The notes under the pieces: model-generated | Seen by the model: only the letters and a program-made list of their open reading frames with translations | Database searches by the model: none | What the model was told of the DNA's origin: nothing | Source of the DNA: Ardenticatenales bacterium | GTDB taxonomy: Bacteria > Chloroflexota > Anaerolineae > Epilineales > Epilineaceae | DNA: 64,000 nucleotides | Assembly: GCA_020853525.1 (NCBI GenBank) | Contig: JADYYS010000039.1 | Span: forward strand, 140,587-204,586 | Reading direction: 5' to 3' | Position numbers and translations under genes: made by a program | Shown here: positions 45,119 to 53,570 of the stretch, in pieces | How positions within the stretch are numbered: position 1 is the stretch's first letter | Layout: every line of letters starts with the position of its first letter

Positions 45119-46059
45119 GCGCCGCCAAGCGGCTGCGCGGCGGCGAGATCGTCTACCACGAGACGCTCTCCGGTCGGCACCAGGCCGGTGTTCGCTGCGT
45201 CCGATGCGGCCGCGTGATCAACGTCGAGTGGACCGCGGACGACCTGGCGGACGTCGAGTGCCGGGGCCACGGCCTTCGGCTCGGGCGCTGCGCCACGTGC
45301 TATGTGGACGAGGTGGACGGGGTGGATGCCGACGATGCCGTCGCCGACGACGGCATCGGTTTGCCTGCCGCCTCGAACGCGCCCGGCGAAGGCTACGTCT
45401 ACGTCACGCTCGAGCCCGGCGGCCGGCTCTTGGCCGGGCCATCGGATTACGACCGCTGCGCCGACCTCGAGGTCCTCCTGACCGGCGTGGCCAGCTGCGG
45501 CTGCTGCCACGTGACGGTCGTCCACTGCGGCTGGTGCGCCGCGCCGGTGGCGACGCGCCACCCTGCCCTCGAGGACGTCGACGAGGCCGTCGACTGCGGC
45601 TACTGCAACCACTGCGACCGGATCATCACCGTCGTGCCCAACAAGGGCGTGCCCGGCAAGAGCGGCGGCCGAGCGAGCGGCATGCGCAAGGACGGCAATC
45701 GCCCCGACGGCAGTCGCCCTGACGGCAGTCGCCCCGACAGCGTGCGACCGGACGCCAGCCGACCGACCGGTGCCCGCCGCTCGCACCTCTTCATCGACCG
45801 CGTCGCCTCGCCCGACGAGGTGGCCGACGAGCGCTGGGCGATCTGGCGCCAGCACACGCTCGACGAGGTCGACGACGTCGCGACGTGGCTGTCCATGCTC
45901 GACGAGATCCCGCAGAGCGACCTCGAGCTGCTCGAGATCTCGGCCGATCAGATCGAGTTCCCGCGCCGCCAGGCCCGCCTGACGATGGAGGGCTGGCTGG
46001 CGACCTTCGGCGGCCGCGGCGGCGTCGCGCCGAGCGAGCCGCGGGACGCTTCGGAGTGA
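45115..46059 (+). CDS. Cys-rich zinc-ribbon-type protein of unknown function
   Basis: A 314-residue protein. It has five close cysteine pairs: RCVRCGR and CATC form one likely zinc ribbon, and SCGCCH, HCGWC and DCGYCNHC further metal or redox sites. Five 5-residue repeats (DGSRP type, about 193-217, encoded by a 15-bp DNA repeat at 45691-45765) then lead into an acidic helical C-terminal region. No signal peptide is seen, so it is probably cytoplasmic. It is coupled by GTGA overlaps to sufE upstream and to the large vWA gene downstream. No family is recognised; handling of metal or sulfur is inferred only from Cys content and the SufE partner. Confidence 0.8.
   Translation: MSAAKRLRGGEIVYHETLSGRHQAGVRCVRCGRVINVEWTADDLADVECRGHGLRLGRCATCYVDEVDGVDADDAVADDGIGLPAASNAPGEGYVYVTLEPGGRLLAGPSDYDRCADLEVLLTGVASCGCCHVTVVHCGWCAAPVATRHPALEDVDEAVDCGYCNHCDRIITVVPNKGVPGKSGGRASGMRKDGNRPDGSRPDGSRPDSVRPDASRPTGARRSHLFIDRVASPDEVADERWAIWRQHTLDEVDDVATWLSMLDEIPQSDLELLEISADQIEFPRRQARLTMEGWLATFGGRGGVAPSEPRDASE
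45691..45765 (+). repeat. 15-bp coding tandem repeat, five units
   Basis: Units of GACGGCAGTCGCCCC type start at 45691, 45706, 45721, 45736 and 45751, the last two degenerate. They encode a DGSRP linker in the zinc-ribbon protein. Confidence 0.85.
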
Positions 46060-49000
46060 GCGCCGGCGCGAGGCGCGCGACGCTGCGGATCGTGACGCGG
46101 CTGTTCGTCGCGACGCTCGTCGCCGTGCTCCGTGCGCCGCTCGAGCCGGCCAGCGGCCAGACCGTCGTCCCGAGCGGTCACCACCGGCTCATCGCCACCC
46201 GCACGGCCGCCCCGTGGCACCTCACGGCGGGCCGCTACGGCAACGCCACCGACATCGCCGCCGGGCCGGACGGCACGTTGTACGTGCTGGACGCGGTGAA
46301 CGCCGCCGTCCACGTCGTCGCGGGCGGCACGCCACAGGCAGTGTGGCGCGTGCCGGACGCGGCCGATCGCAGCCTGCTGGCCGTCGACTTCGCCCCGGAC
46401 GGTACGCTCGTCGTCCTGTCCTCGTGCCCGAACTGCCGCCCGCTGGCGCGCATCGACCGCCTGACGGTGGACGGCACGGTCCGCGCCCAGCTGCCGCTCG
46501 ACGAGCGCTACCGCGACATCGCCGCCCATCCGGACGGCCGGCAGTTCCTGACGCGCCCGACCGAGGCTTTCCGACTGAACGAGCCGGAGCCGGCGGTCGA
46601 CATCTACACGGCGGACGGCGGCTATGTCAGCAGCCTGCGCGATCCGATGATGGTCCTGCCGCAGCGCGTCGACATCGCGCCGGACGGCACGGTCCACGTG
46701 CTCCACACGATCCCGCCGCCGCCCCGCAGCGGCGGCGGTGGCGGTGGGCGGCCGCTGCCGCCCGGTCCGAGCGGTCCGAGCGGTGTCGACCAGGCGCCGA
46801 CCGAGCCCGTCAGCGGCGTCATCGTCTTCGCACCCGATCTGAGCCGGCAACGGGTCATCCCGTTCGACGGCGGCATCGACGTCGGGGCGGGCGACGGGCT
46901 GGCCGTGATTTCGGGCTACGGCCGGGTGCACATCGAGGGTGAGGACACGCCGCTGACGCGCGTCGTCGGACCCGGCTGGACGGGCGAGCCGCACGTGGCG
47001 GTGCTCGGTCCTGACGCCGTCGCCGCCGCGCTGGACCACTGCACGTGGCAGGGCGTCCTTTGGATCGACACGCTGCGCCGGCGGCCGGAAGCCCCGTGGC
47101 GCCTCGCGGGGGCGCTCGACGAGCCGGCTCTCGCCGGCCCGGTCGCACCGCGGCGCGTGGCGGCCGGCACGGACGTCGCCGTCCTGCAGGATCTGTTCGC
47201 CCCGCTCACGGACCGCACGGAAGGCTACACGGACGTCCCGTCCATGGCGGTCCCGCCGGCGGGCGCGCGGGCGATCCAGTCCATCCAGCGCTGGACGGCC
47301 GCCGGCGCGCTGGCGGACCAGCTGGGCCACTGCGCCGGCGGGCGTCAGGCCGACTGGGGCCGCGACGTCGCCGTCGGTCGCGACGCCCCGCCGCCGCCGG
47401 ACGGCCCGCCGGTGTACGTGATCGACGATGCATGCATCATCCAGCGCCCGAACGACGCCTTCCCGGGCTGGCGCTACTGCCCGCGCGGCCTGTGGGGCGC
47501 GTCCGTCGGGACCTCGCTTCTGGCTGTCGGCGCCGACGCGAACCACGTCGCCGTGCTCGACGCGGCAGCGGCGGGCGTCGCCGTCGTGGACCCGGCCGGC
47601 GCGCACGTCGCGCACTGGCAGCTCGGCGGCGCATCGACCGGGGATCCGACGGCGGACCCGGCTGTCACCGGTACCGTCGCGAGCGCGGTCGACATCGACG
47701 TGCGGGGCGGTGTCATCGCCCTGGCGCTGCGCGGCGCGCGCCTTGTCGAACGGCGGACGGTGGACGGCACGCTGCTCGGCCGGTTCAAGTCCTACGATAC
47801 GCCCGACGCGCTGGCGCTCGGGCCGGACGGCTCGGTCTACGTCCTCGGCCACGGCGGCTGGGTCACGCGCTTCGCATCGGACGGTACCGTCCTGGACACG
47901 TGGTCCCTGCCCGGCGAGGGCGCCGTGCCCTATGACCTGACGGTGGACGACGTCGGCCGGGTGCACGTGGCGTGGCAGCGGCTGGCCGCCAACGGGCGGA
48001 ACGACACGCACCAGGGCGGCGGCATTTGGGTGTACGCGCCCGACGCCGACGTGCCGCCCATGGTTCGACCGAACACCGCCTGCACGCTGACGCGCGACAA
48101 GACGGCACAGCCGGCCCGCGTGCCCCTGGGCGGCGAGGTCACCGTCACGCTGACGATGGCCGGCAGCTGCCCGGCCGCGCGCGGCCCGCTCCAGCTGGCC
48201 ATCGTATTCGACCGCTCGCGCTCGATGGGCTGGGGCTACACGATCGCCCGCGCCCAAGCGGCCGTCTGGGCAACGCTCGGCGCGCTCGACCCTGCCACGA
48301 CCGAGGTGAGCCTCGTGGCGTTCAGCGAAGTGCCGGCCGTCCTGTCGCCGCTCACGCGCGACCTGCCGAGCGTGGCGCGCGCCGTTGGGACGCTGCAGGC
48401 GGCGGGCGACACCCGCCCGGGCGATGCGCTCGCCGCCACGCTCGACGTGCTGGCGGCTGCCCGCCGGCCCGGCGTCCCGCAGGCGATTCTCCTCGTCACG
48501 GACGGCGTGCCGTACGATCAGTCGTCGGCGGCGCTGGCGCGGTTGGCGGCGGAGGGTGTGACGCTGACGGCGTTCCTCTTCGACAACGGCGAGGACGCGC
48601 CGGACGGGACGTTCGTCGACGAGCTGCGCCGCAGCAGTACGCAGTTCGCGTTCGAGCCGTCGCCGGACGCGGCAGCGGCGCTCATCGGCGCCGTCGCCGA
48701 GGCCGCGAGCCCGCCGATCGTGCCGCCGCTCCTGCTTGCTCAGGCGACGATCGTCGACCGGCTGCCGCTGGACATGCGCTACGTGGCCGGGTCCGCGGTT
48801 CCGCCGGCGACGTACGACGGCGCGGCGCGAACGTTGACGTGGCGGATCGCCGACATCGTCGCCGGCGGGCGGCCGGTCCTCACGTTCCGCGTCACGGCCC
48901 AGCAGGTGGGCGTGCGCCCGACGAACGTGGATGCGACGGCCGACGTCGTGGACGGCGTCGGCGCCGCGGGACGGATCGTCTTCCCGGTGCCCGAGGTCAC

Positions 49001-49634
49001 GGTCTTCGCGCCGCGGGCCATCTACCTGCCGTTCGCCGTCCGCGAGGCCTGCACGCGCCGCGCCCGACCGCTGGACGTCGTGCTGGCGATCGACACGTCC
49101 CAGAGCATGACGGAGCCGGCCGGCGCCGGCGCGTCCGTCACCAAGCTGGCCGCCGCCGTCGCCGCCGCGCGCGCGTTCGTGGACCAGCTCTGGCTGACCG
49201 GCGACGCCGCGACGACGGACCGCGCCGCGATTGTGGCGTTCGACGATGCCGCCCGCGTGATCGTCCCGCTCACGGACGACGCGAACGCGCTGCGCGTGGC
49301 CCTCGCCGGCGCCGAAACCGACCCCGGCACGCGCCTGGACCGCGGCCTCGACGCCGCGCTCGTCGCGCTGGGCGCCGCCCGAACGGACGCCCGCACGGCG
49401 GTGGTGCTCCTGACGGACGGCCGCCAGAACGGCGAACTGGCGCCGGTCGTCGTCGCCGCCGAGCGCGTCCGGGCCACCGGCGCCCAGCTCCACGTCGTCG
49501 GCCTCGGCGCGGACGTGGACGCGCCGTTCCTGCGGACGCTGGTGGCGACGGCGGAAGCGTACCACGCGGCGGCGGGGGCGGCGGAGCTTATCGCACTGTA
49601 CGAGAGCTTGTCGGAGGGGCTGGTCTGCCGGTAG
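46056..49634 (+). CDS. Surface protein: propeller, vWA, Tyr-Leu-Pro motif, second vWA (paralogue of 38653-42246)
   Basis: A 1192-residue protein. Export segment (about 10-32, ending PASGQT). Propeller to about residue 665 (GPDGTLYVLD, GPDGSVYVLGHGG). Two-Cys strand module CTLTRDKTAQPARVPLG...SCP. vWA1 whose MIDAS is DRSRS, so Gly is replaced. Post-vWA beta domain with RLPLDMRYVAGSA and ending FPVPEVTVFAP. AIYLPFAVREAC. vWA2 with DTSQS and TDGRQNG, ending VCR. GTG 46056 overlaps the zinc-ribbon stop (GTGA), so it is the third gene of a sufE operon. It matches the 38653 protein module by module. Surface location is inferred from the signal and linkers. Confidence 0.87.
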   Translation: MSAGARRATLRIVTRLFVATLVAVLRAPLEPASGQTVVPSGHHRLIATRTAAPWHLTAGRYGNATDIAAGPDGTLYVLDAVNAAVHVVAGGTPQAVWRVPDAADRSLLAVDFAPDGTLVVLSSCPNCRPLARIDRLTVDGTVRAQLPLDERYRDIAAHPDGRQFLTRPTEAFRLNEPEPAVDIYTADGGYVSSLRDPMMVLPQRVDIAPDGTVHVLHTIPPPPRSGGGGGGRPLPPGPSGPSGVDQAPTEPVSGVIVFAPDLSRQRVIPFDGGIDVGAGDGLAVISGYGRVHIEGEDTPLTRVVGPGWTGEPHVAVLGPDAVAAALDHCTWQGVLWIDTLRRRPEAPWRLAGALDEPALAGPVAPRRVAAGTDVAVLQDLFAPLTDRTEGYTDVPSMAVPPAGARAIQSIQRWTAAGALADQLGHCAGGRQADWGRDVAVGRDAPPPPDGPPVYVIDDACIIQRPNDAFPGWRYCPRGLWGASVGTSLLAVGADANHVAVLDAAAAGVAVVDPAGAHVAHWQLGGASTGDPTADPAVTGTVASAVDIDVRGGVIALALRGARLVERRTVDGTLLGRFKSYDTPDALALGPDGSVYVLGHGGWVTRFASDGTVLDTWSLPGEGAVPYDLTVDDVGRVHVAWQRLAANGRNDTHQGGGIWVYAPDADVPPMVRPNTACTLTRDKTAQPARVPLGGEVTVTLTMAGSCPAARGPLQLAIVFDRSRSMGWGYTIARAQAAVWATLGALDPATTEVSLVAFSEVPAVLSPLTRDLPSVARAVGTLQAAGDTRPGDALAATLDVLAAARRPGVPQAILLVTDGVPYDQSSAALARLAAEGVTLTAFLFDNGEDAPDGTFVDELRRSSTQFAFEPSPDAAAALIGAVAEAASPPIVPPLLLAQATIVDRLPLDMRYVAGSAVPPATYDGAARTLTWRIADIVAGGRPVLTFRVTAQQVGVRPTNVDATADVVDGVGAAGRIVFPVPEVTVFAPRAIYLPFAVREACTRRARPLDVVLAIDTSQSMTEPAGAGASVTKLAAAVAAARAFVDQLWLTGDAATTDRAAIVAFDDAARVIVPLTDDANALRVALAGAETDPGTRLDRGLDAALVALGAARTDARTAVVLLTDGRQNGELAPVVVAAERVRATGAQLHVVGLGADVDAPFLRTLVATAEAYHAAAGAAELIALYESLSEGLVCR

Positions 49635-49878
49635 GCGGGCCGATAGCGTTCGTCTGCCATCCGCACGGTGTGGAACAAGCAACTTGGGTGAAATGGGCCC
49701 TAACGCGCACATACGTGCGTCGCTTCGCGCACTGACGTTGGACGCGCAGAACACGGGTGTGTGACGCGGCGTACACTGCTGTCTGACACGACGTGCAGTG
49801 GCGTGTGTCGGGGCGTGCACGGGCGTGGAGCACGAGGTGCACGGCGCTTGTCACCGCAGACCACGGCATGCGGCCCGG

Positions 49879-50026
49879 ACGACCTGGACGTGGACGCGCT
49901 GCGGGCGATCGCGAGCCGGCCGGCGGACGCGTTCCTGGCGCGGGATGCGGAGGCGCTGGGGGGGGATTTGCAGTTCGATCGCGGTGCGGTTGCGTTGTCA
50001 GGCGGGGGCGTCTTGGGGACGGCGGC
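49879..50026 (+). pseudogene. Fragment of a vWA gene 3' end with a +1 frameshift
   Basis: About 148 bp matches the last 147 bp of the vWA gene at 53293-53439 with roughly eleven mismatches and one extra G in a G run near 49958-49966. It reads DLDVDALRAIASRPADAF, then loses frame. No start, domain or other coding sequence accompanies it. The surrounding 49635-50402 has no gene. It forms a direct repeat with the functional copy 3.4 kb away. Confidence 0.85.
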
Positions 50027-50258
50027 AGGAGACGTACGGTGGAACTGCGCTGCACTCGATGTGCGACAGATTGCACGCGAATGTTACAGGCACGTGAACT
50101 TCAGCTTGGGCTGAGTTGAAGAGCTTAGTCAGTCAGATGTCCTTTCTCTCCAGAAACTCGTGCACTCCGTGAAGTTCAAACCGTCGTCAACTATGCAGAT
50201 GTCGAGAAGGAATTGTAAACTTTCACTGGATTCCACAGTTCAACAACGCAGACACCTG

Positions 50259-50287
50259 TTGACACCCGCGCCGATTGCCTGTAGGCT
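50259..50287 (+). promoter_or_regulatory. Sigma-70-type promoter candidate
   Basis: A perfect TTGACA (50259-50264), 17 bases, then TAGGCT (50282-50287). It would drive the secreted Cys-rich protein gene after an approximately 110-base leader that contains the AGGAGG at 50389-50394. Confidence 0.55.
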
Positions 50288-50494
50288 GGCCCGGTCCATC
50301 CCCGCGGGATCCCCCACCGCCGTGACGGCAAAGTACACGCCTCCGGCAACCCGCCGGGCGGTCTGCCCCCAATCAGGCCGCCGTATCAGGAGGTACTTGA
50401 TCATGTTGTTCACCGTTATATCCCCTCCCCCGCCCCTATCGGACGCACGTCGCGTCGGCTGATTCCCATCCCCGTTAGCGTTGGCCTTGCGGCG

Positions 50495-51151
50495 GTGGCC
50501 GCAGCTGTGATGGCGGCGCTGGCACCGAAGGCCGCGTACGATCAGGGTGGCTGTGGCCGCAATGACTGTTCAACCGCTGTAATCGAAGTGTCTGCCATCG
50601 ACGTCATCCACTACGACCAGATCGACGATACTGAGGTTGTACCCGTTGAGCCTAACACGGGCGAAAACTGGACGATAACGGCGTATTGGAACCAACTCGG
50701 CAGTGATCCGATTTGGTGTGACTGCGATGCTGTCAGCAACGCTGTCGTGTATGTAGCGGTGGACTGGTCAGATAGCACTGGCTGGTCGGCCACATGCACT
50801 GGCTGCAATGCGTTCGCTGGGCCAGTACGCGGAGTCGCCATCTGTAGTACGTACGGGTGCGGCAGCGGCATGAGCATTGACAACGGTTGGGGCTACGAAC
50901 TAGTCGTGAGCGTCGATGAAAACAATGGGTCCACTTGTGGCGGGGGCTCCAACCCGTCGTTCCTCAACCGCGTCGTGTACGTAACCACCAGCGTGGACGA
51001 CGGCAACCAGATCAACACTCTGTACTGTTCCGAGAGCACTGCCGTCAGTCCGGTCAGTCAAGCGTTCGGCACTACCGACTCCGGCCCGTTCGAGTGCACA
51101 TTCTCGTGCGGAGCGGCGAGCGGGCCACAAGTCGACATCGTGTATGACTGA
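50495..51151 (+). CDS. Secreted Cys-rich protein, start probably upstream and out of frame
   Basis: 218 residues from GTG 50495, but the frame stays open upstream and there encodes a typical signal peptide (RRLIPIPVSVGLAAVAAAVM). No ATG, GTG or TTG lies in that extended frame. Instead, AGGAGG (50389-50394) with an ATG at 50403 lies in another frame, which ends at TGA 50460-50462. A -1 shift in the C-rich tract 50422-50437 would join the two. The mature protein has about 14 Cys in close pairs (CGRNDC, WCDCD, TCTGC, CSTYGC, CTFSC), many Asn/Thr/Gly and an extracellular look. No family is recognised. It lies in the AT-richer island. Confidence 0.7.
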   Translation: MAAAVMAALAPKAAYDQGGCGRNDCSTAVIEVSAIDVIHYDQIDDTEVVPVEPNTGENWTITAYWNQLGSDPIWCDCDAVSNAVVYVAVDWSDSTGWSATCTGCNAFAGPVRGVAICSTYGCGSGMSIDNGWGYELVVSVDENNGSTCGGGSNPSFLNRVVYVTTSVDDGNQINTLYCSESTAVSPVSQAFGTTDSGPFECTFSCGAASGPQVDIVYD

Positions 51152-51200
51152 ATTGGGCACCGTACCGGCGTCTGGACGTGCCGATGTGAGTAGATGAGTG

Positions 51201-51248
51201 TGCGGCCGCGGGGGCAGGCTTGCTTGGCGTCCAGCCTCAGCGGCCGCA
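51201..51248. terminator. Two-tier hairpin after the Cys-rich gene
   Basis: Outer stem TGCGGCCGC/GCGGCCGCA (51201-51209, 51240-51248) with an inner AGGCT/AGCCT stem. It lies 50 bp past the stop at 51151 and 24 bp before the next GTG. It may terminate the upstream transcript or act as a leader structure; there is no U-run. Confidence 0.5.
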
Positions 51249-51272
51249 ATCTACTTGGGGAGAGTAACTAGC

Positions 51273-53441
51273 GTGCATGAGAGTCGACAGAGTACATCAG
51301 TCTTTGTTTCGTGGATGTTTACAATCTTGTGTATGGGTCAAGTTCTCCATCATCTTGTTGATCACGCAAGGGCTCAGTCGCCAGATAGCCCTGTTGATGT
51401 GAATCCTGTTGATACAGTGGTGCTCATCGACGTCACCATGCATCCCGAAGCGCGTGATGGTGAGGGCGAAGGAGCCATTACGATCCATGACATTCCAACG
51501 GGTGTGTCCACGTTTCGTGGAAGATCGTATGTTGGAATTGGGCGGGTGTCTGCAACTCAGGATCTTTCGATGATCGTGGCTGGGTCTGGAGAAGGTTGTG
51601 GCTGGCGCCCGCGCGAACTGCCTGTAATGGACATCACATGCTCTCCATTCGCCGTCGTTGCCGATGCCAGTCCCGGGTCCCATCCGCCATACTCCGACGC
51701 CCGCTTGTTCGACAGGGACCTCGCCGGGTTTGGTGGTAATGCCACATTGCCCGACGGATCGTTTGTGCTCGCCAGGGCCGCTTTCCGTCAAGTGGACGCC
51801 GGATTCATCGCACTGGTGCCTGAGTCGCCGTACGGTATCGACCGGGTCCGATTTCGACGGCCGATAGGGAATCGCCCTCAGAAGGTGTTGTTGAGCTCTA
51901 GCCCAAAGATGGACCACCTTGCGATTGAGATTCTACCCAAGGCACAAGGTGACCACGTTGTTATCATGACCGATGGCGGCATGATAGAATCAAGGGATGC
52001 GTCGAATTGGATCGAAATTGATCCCCCGATCCCTTTTCCGACTGCTGTCGCGCCTGACAATCATTACTATGGCCGCGGACGACCGCTTCCAGCACTTCAT
52101 GCCACGATGAATGGCAACGAACGACTCGTCGTGACCAATCGCCTCAATGCCGGTAACATCGCCATCATCGATTTGGAGAGTCGCACCGCACAGACGGCAA
52201 CGCTAGCGCCCGACATTCCGTTTACGGGCGGCGTCGCGTTCAACAATGGCTGGGTGAATCGCAATCTGCTCGCAGTACACGCTGACAGCTTCATAGCAGT
52301 GTATGAACTGTCCGCAGTACCGGCTGGCGATCCATTGTTTGAGCCCGCGCGTCCCTACGTTGCGCGTGAAGTGGCACGTCTGTCCATCGGACGGCCGTTC
52401 GACGCCGAGTGGTGGCGTTCACGAGCCTTGACTGAGGCCCCAATGGGCCCGTCGTACTCCATCGCGTGGAGCACAAGCGGCCAGTACATCATTGCCGCTT
52501 CGTCCGAAGAAGTCGGTGGCGGCGACTTCGCCGTCATCGAGGTGCTCGACAACGGCCACCGCCTCGAGCAGCGACGCATGCTCGCCGCATCGACCACGAG
52601 CAACAGTTTCCCCGGCGACATTTGGACCGCCAATGGCCGAATCGGCCCCTCGGCCACGCCCACCTCGTCCCCCACACCAACACGGACATCATCGCTGACG
52701 CCAACCGCGACCGATACACCAACACCGACTCCCGTTCCGGCAACTCTCACGCCGACCACCGTTCCATCATCGACCGCCACCGCCACCCCAACGCCCCTCC
52801 CCGCCCCGATCTACCTCCCCCTCGCCCTCACCGAATCCTGCACCCCCTCCCAACGCAACGTCGACATCGCCCTCGCCATCGACGCCTCGTCGTCCATGAC
52901 CGAGCCCACCGCCGCCGGCCGCACCAAGCTCGCCGCCGCCGTCGACGCCGCCCGCACGTTCCTCGGCACGCTCCGGCTGGCCGAGGGCGATCAGGCCGCG
53001 ATCGTCGCGTTCAACAGCGATGCCTGGCTCCTCCAGCCGCTGACCGACGACCGCACCGCCCTCGACGCCGCGCTTTCCGCCATCACCACCGCCTCCCTCA
53101 CCCGCCTCGACCGCGCCGTCGCCGTCGCCGCCGAAGCACTCGCCGACCCGGCACGGCGCAGGGCGGACAACGCCGCGGCGATGATCGTCCTCACGGACGG
53201 CCGCGCGAACCCGGTGCCGGCGGACGTGGCGGTGGCGGTGGCGGCGCGCGCCAAGGCGGCGGGCATGACGGTGTTCACCGTGGGCGTCGGGTACGACCTG
53301 GACGTGGACGCGCTGCGGGCGATCGCGAGCCGGCCGGCGGATGCGTTCGTGGCGCCGGATGCGGAGGCGTTGGCGGGGATTTACAGTGCGATCGCGGTGC
53401 GGTTGCCTTGTCCGGCGGGGGCGTTTTGGGGGCGGCGGTAG
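51273..53441 (+). CDS. Surface protein: N-terminal propeller-like domain, Pro/Thr linker, Tyr-Leu-Pro motif, vWA
   Basis: About 722 residues. Export segment (about 8-35, ending ARAQSP). Divergent propeller-like region to about 455. Linker TPTRTSSLTPTATDTPTPTP. PIYLPLALTESC. One vWA (MIDAS DASSS, TDGRANP) ending in PCPAGAFWGRR. It corresponds to the C-terminal linker-motif-vWA2 part of the 38653 and 46056 proteins joined to a different N-terminus. The N-terminal two-thirds have AT-rich codons and the vWA part GC-rich codons, so the gene looks chimeric. GTG 51273 was chosen for the signal peptide and GGGGAGA upstream; other starts are possible. Confidence 0.8.
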   Translation: MHESRQSTSVFVSWMFTILCMGQVLHHLVDHARAQSPDSPVDVNPVDTVVLIDVTMHPEARDGEGEGAITIHDIPTGVSTFRGRSYVGIGRVSATQDLSMIVAGSGEGCGWRPRELPVMDITCSPFAVVADASPGSHPPYSDARLFDRDLAGFGGNATLPDGSFVLARAAFRQVDAGFIALVPESPYGIDRVRFRRPIGNRPQKVLLSSSPKMDHLAIEILPKAQGDHVVIMTDGGMIESRDASNWIEIDPPIPFPTAVAPDNHYYGRGRPLPALHATMNGNERLVVTNRLNAGNIAIIDLESRTAQTATLAPDIPFTGGVAFNNGWVNRNLLAVHADSFIAVYELSAVPAGDPLFEPARPYVAREVARLSIGRPFDAEWWRSRALTEAPMGPSYSIAWSTSGQYIIAASSEEVGGGDFAVIEVLDNGHRLEQRRMLAASTTSNSFPGDIWTANGRIGPSATPTSSPTPTRTSSLTPTATDTPTPTPVPATLTPTTVPSSTATATPTPLPAPIYLPLALTESCTPSQRNVDIALAIDASSSMTEPTAAGRTKLAAAVDAARTFLGTLRLAEGDQAAIVAFNSDAWLLQPLTDDRTALDAALSAITTASLTRLDRAVAVAAEALADPARRRADNAAAMIVLTDGRANPVPADVAVAVAARAKAAGMTVFTVGVGYDLDVDALRAIASRPADAFVAPDAEALAGIYSAIAVRLPCPAGAFWGRR

Positions 53442-53570
53442 GGGCGCCTTGCCTTCGACCGCACGCTTCCTGCCCCCCGTTCTGTCAAGTGAGCATCCTT
53501 AACGTCCCTGCCGCCGCCCATTAACCACGCCGCGCCGCCCCATTAACCCGCCCGGCCTACGCTCGACGCC

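Larger units (their letters stand above)
50041..52660. other. AT-richer island
   Basis: Base composition drops visibly to roughly 50-55% GC from just after the vWA fragment to the middle of the next vWA gene, against about 70% elsewhere. Codon choice changes with it (more A/T in third positions). The boundaries are gradual on the right, where the coding sequence of 51273-53441 returns to GC-rich codons near 52700. 50041-50258 holds no recognisable gene. Confidence 0.7.

Noticed and set aside
49761-50114. Short frames around the vWA fragment as genes
   Set aside because: They have no start context and owe their only similarity to the frameshifted vWA remnant.
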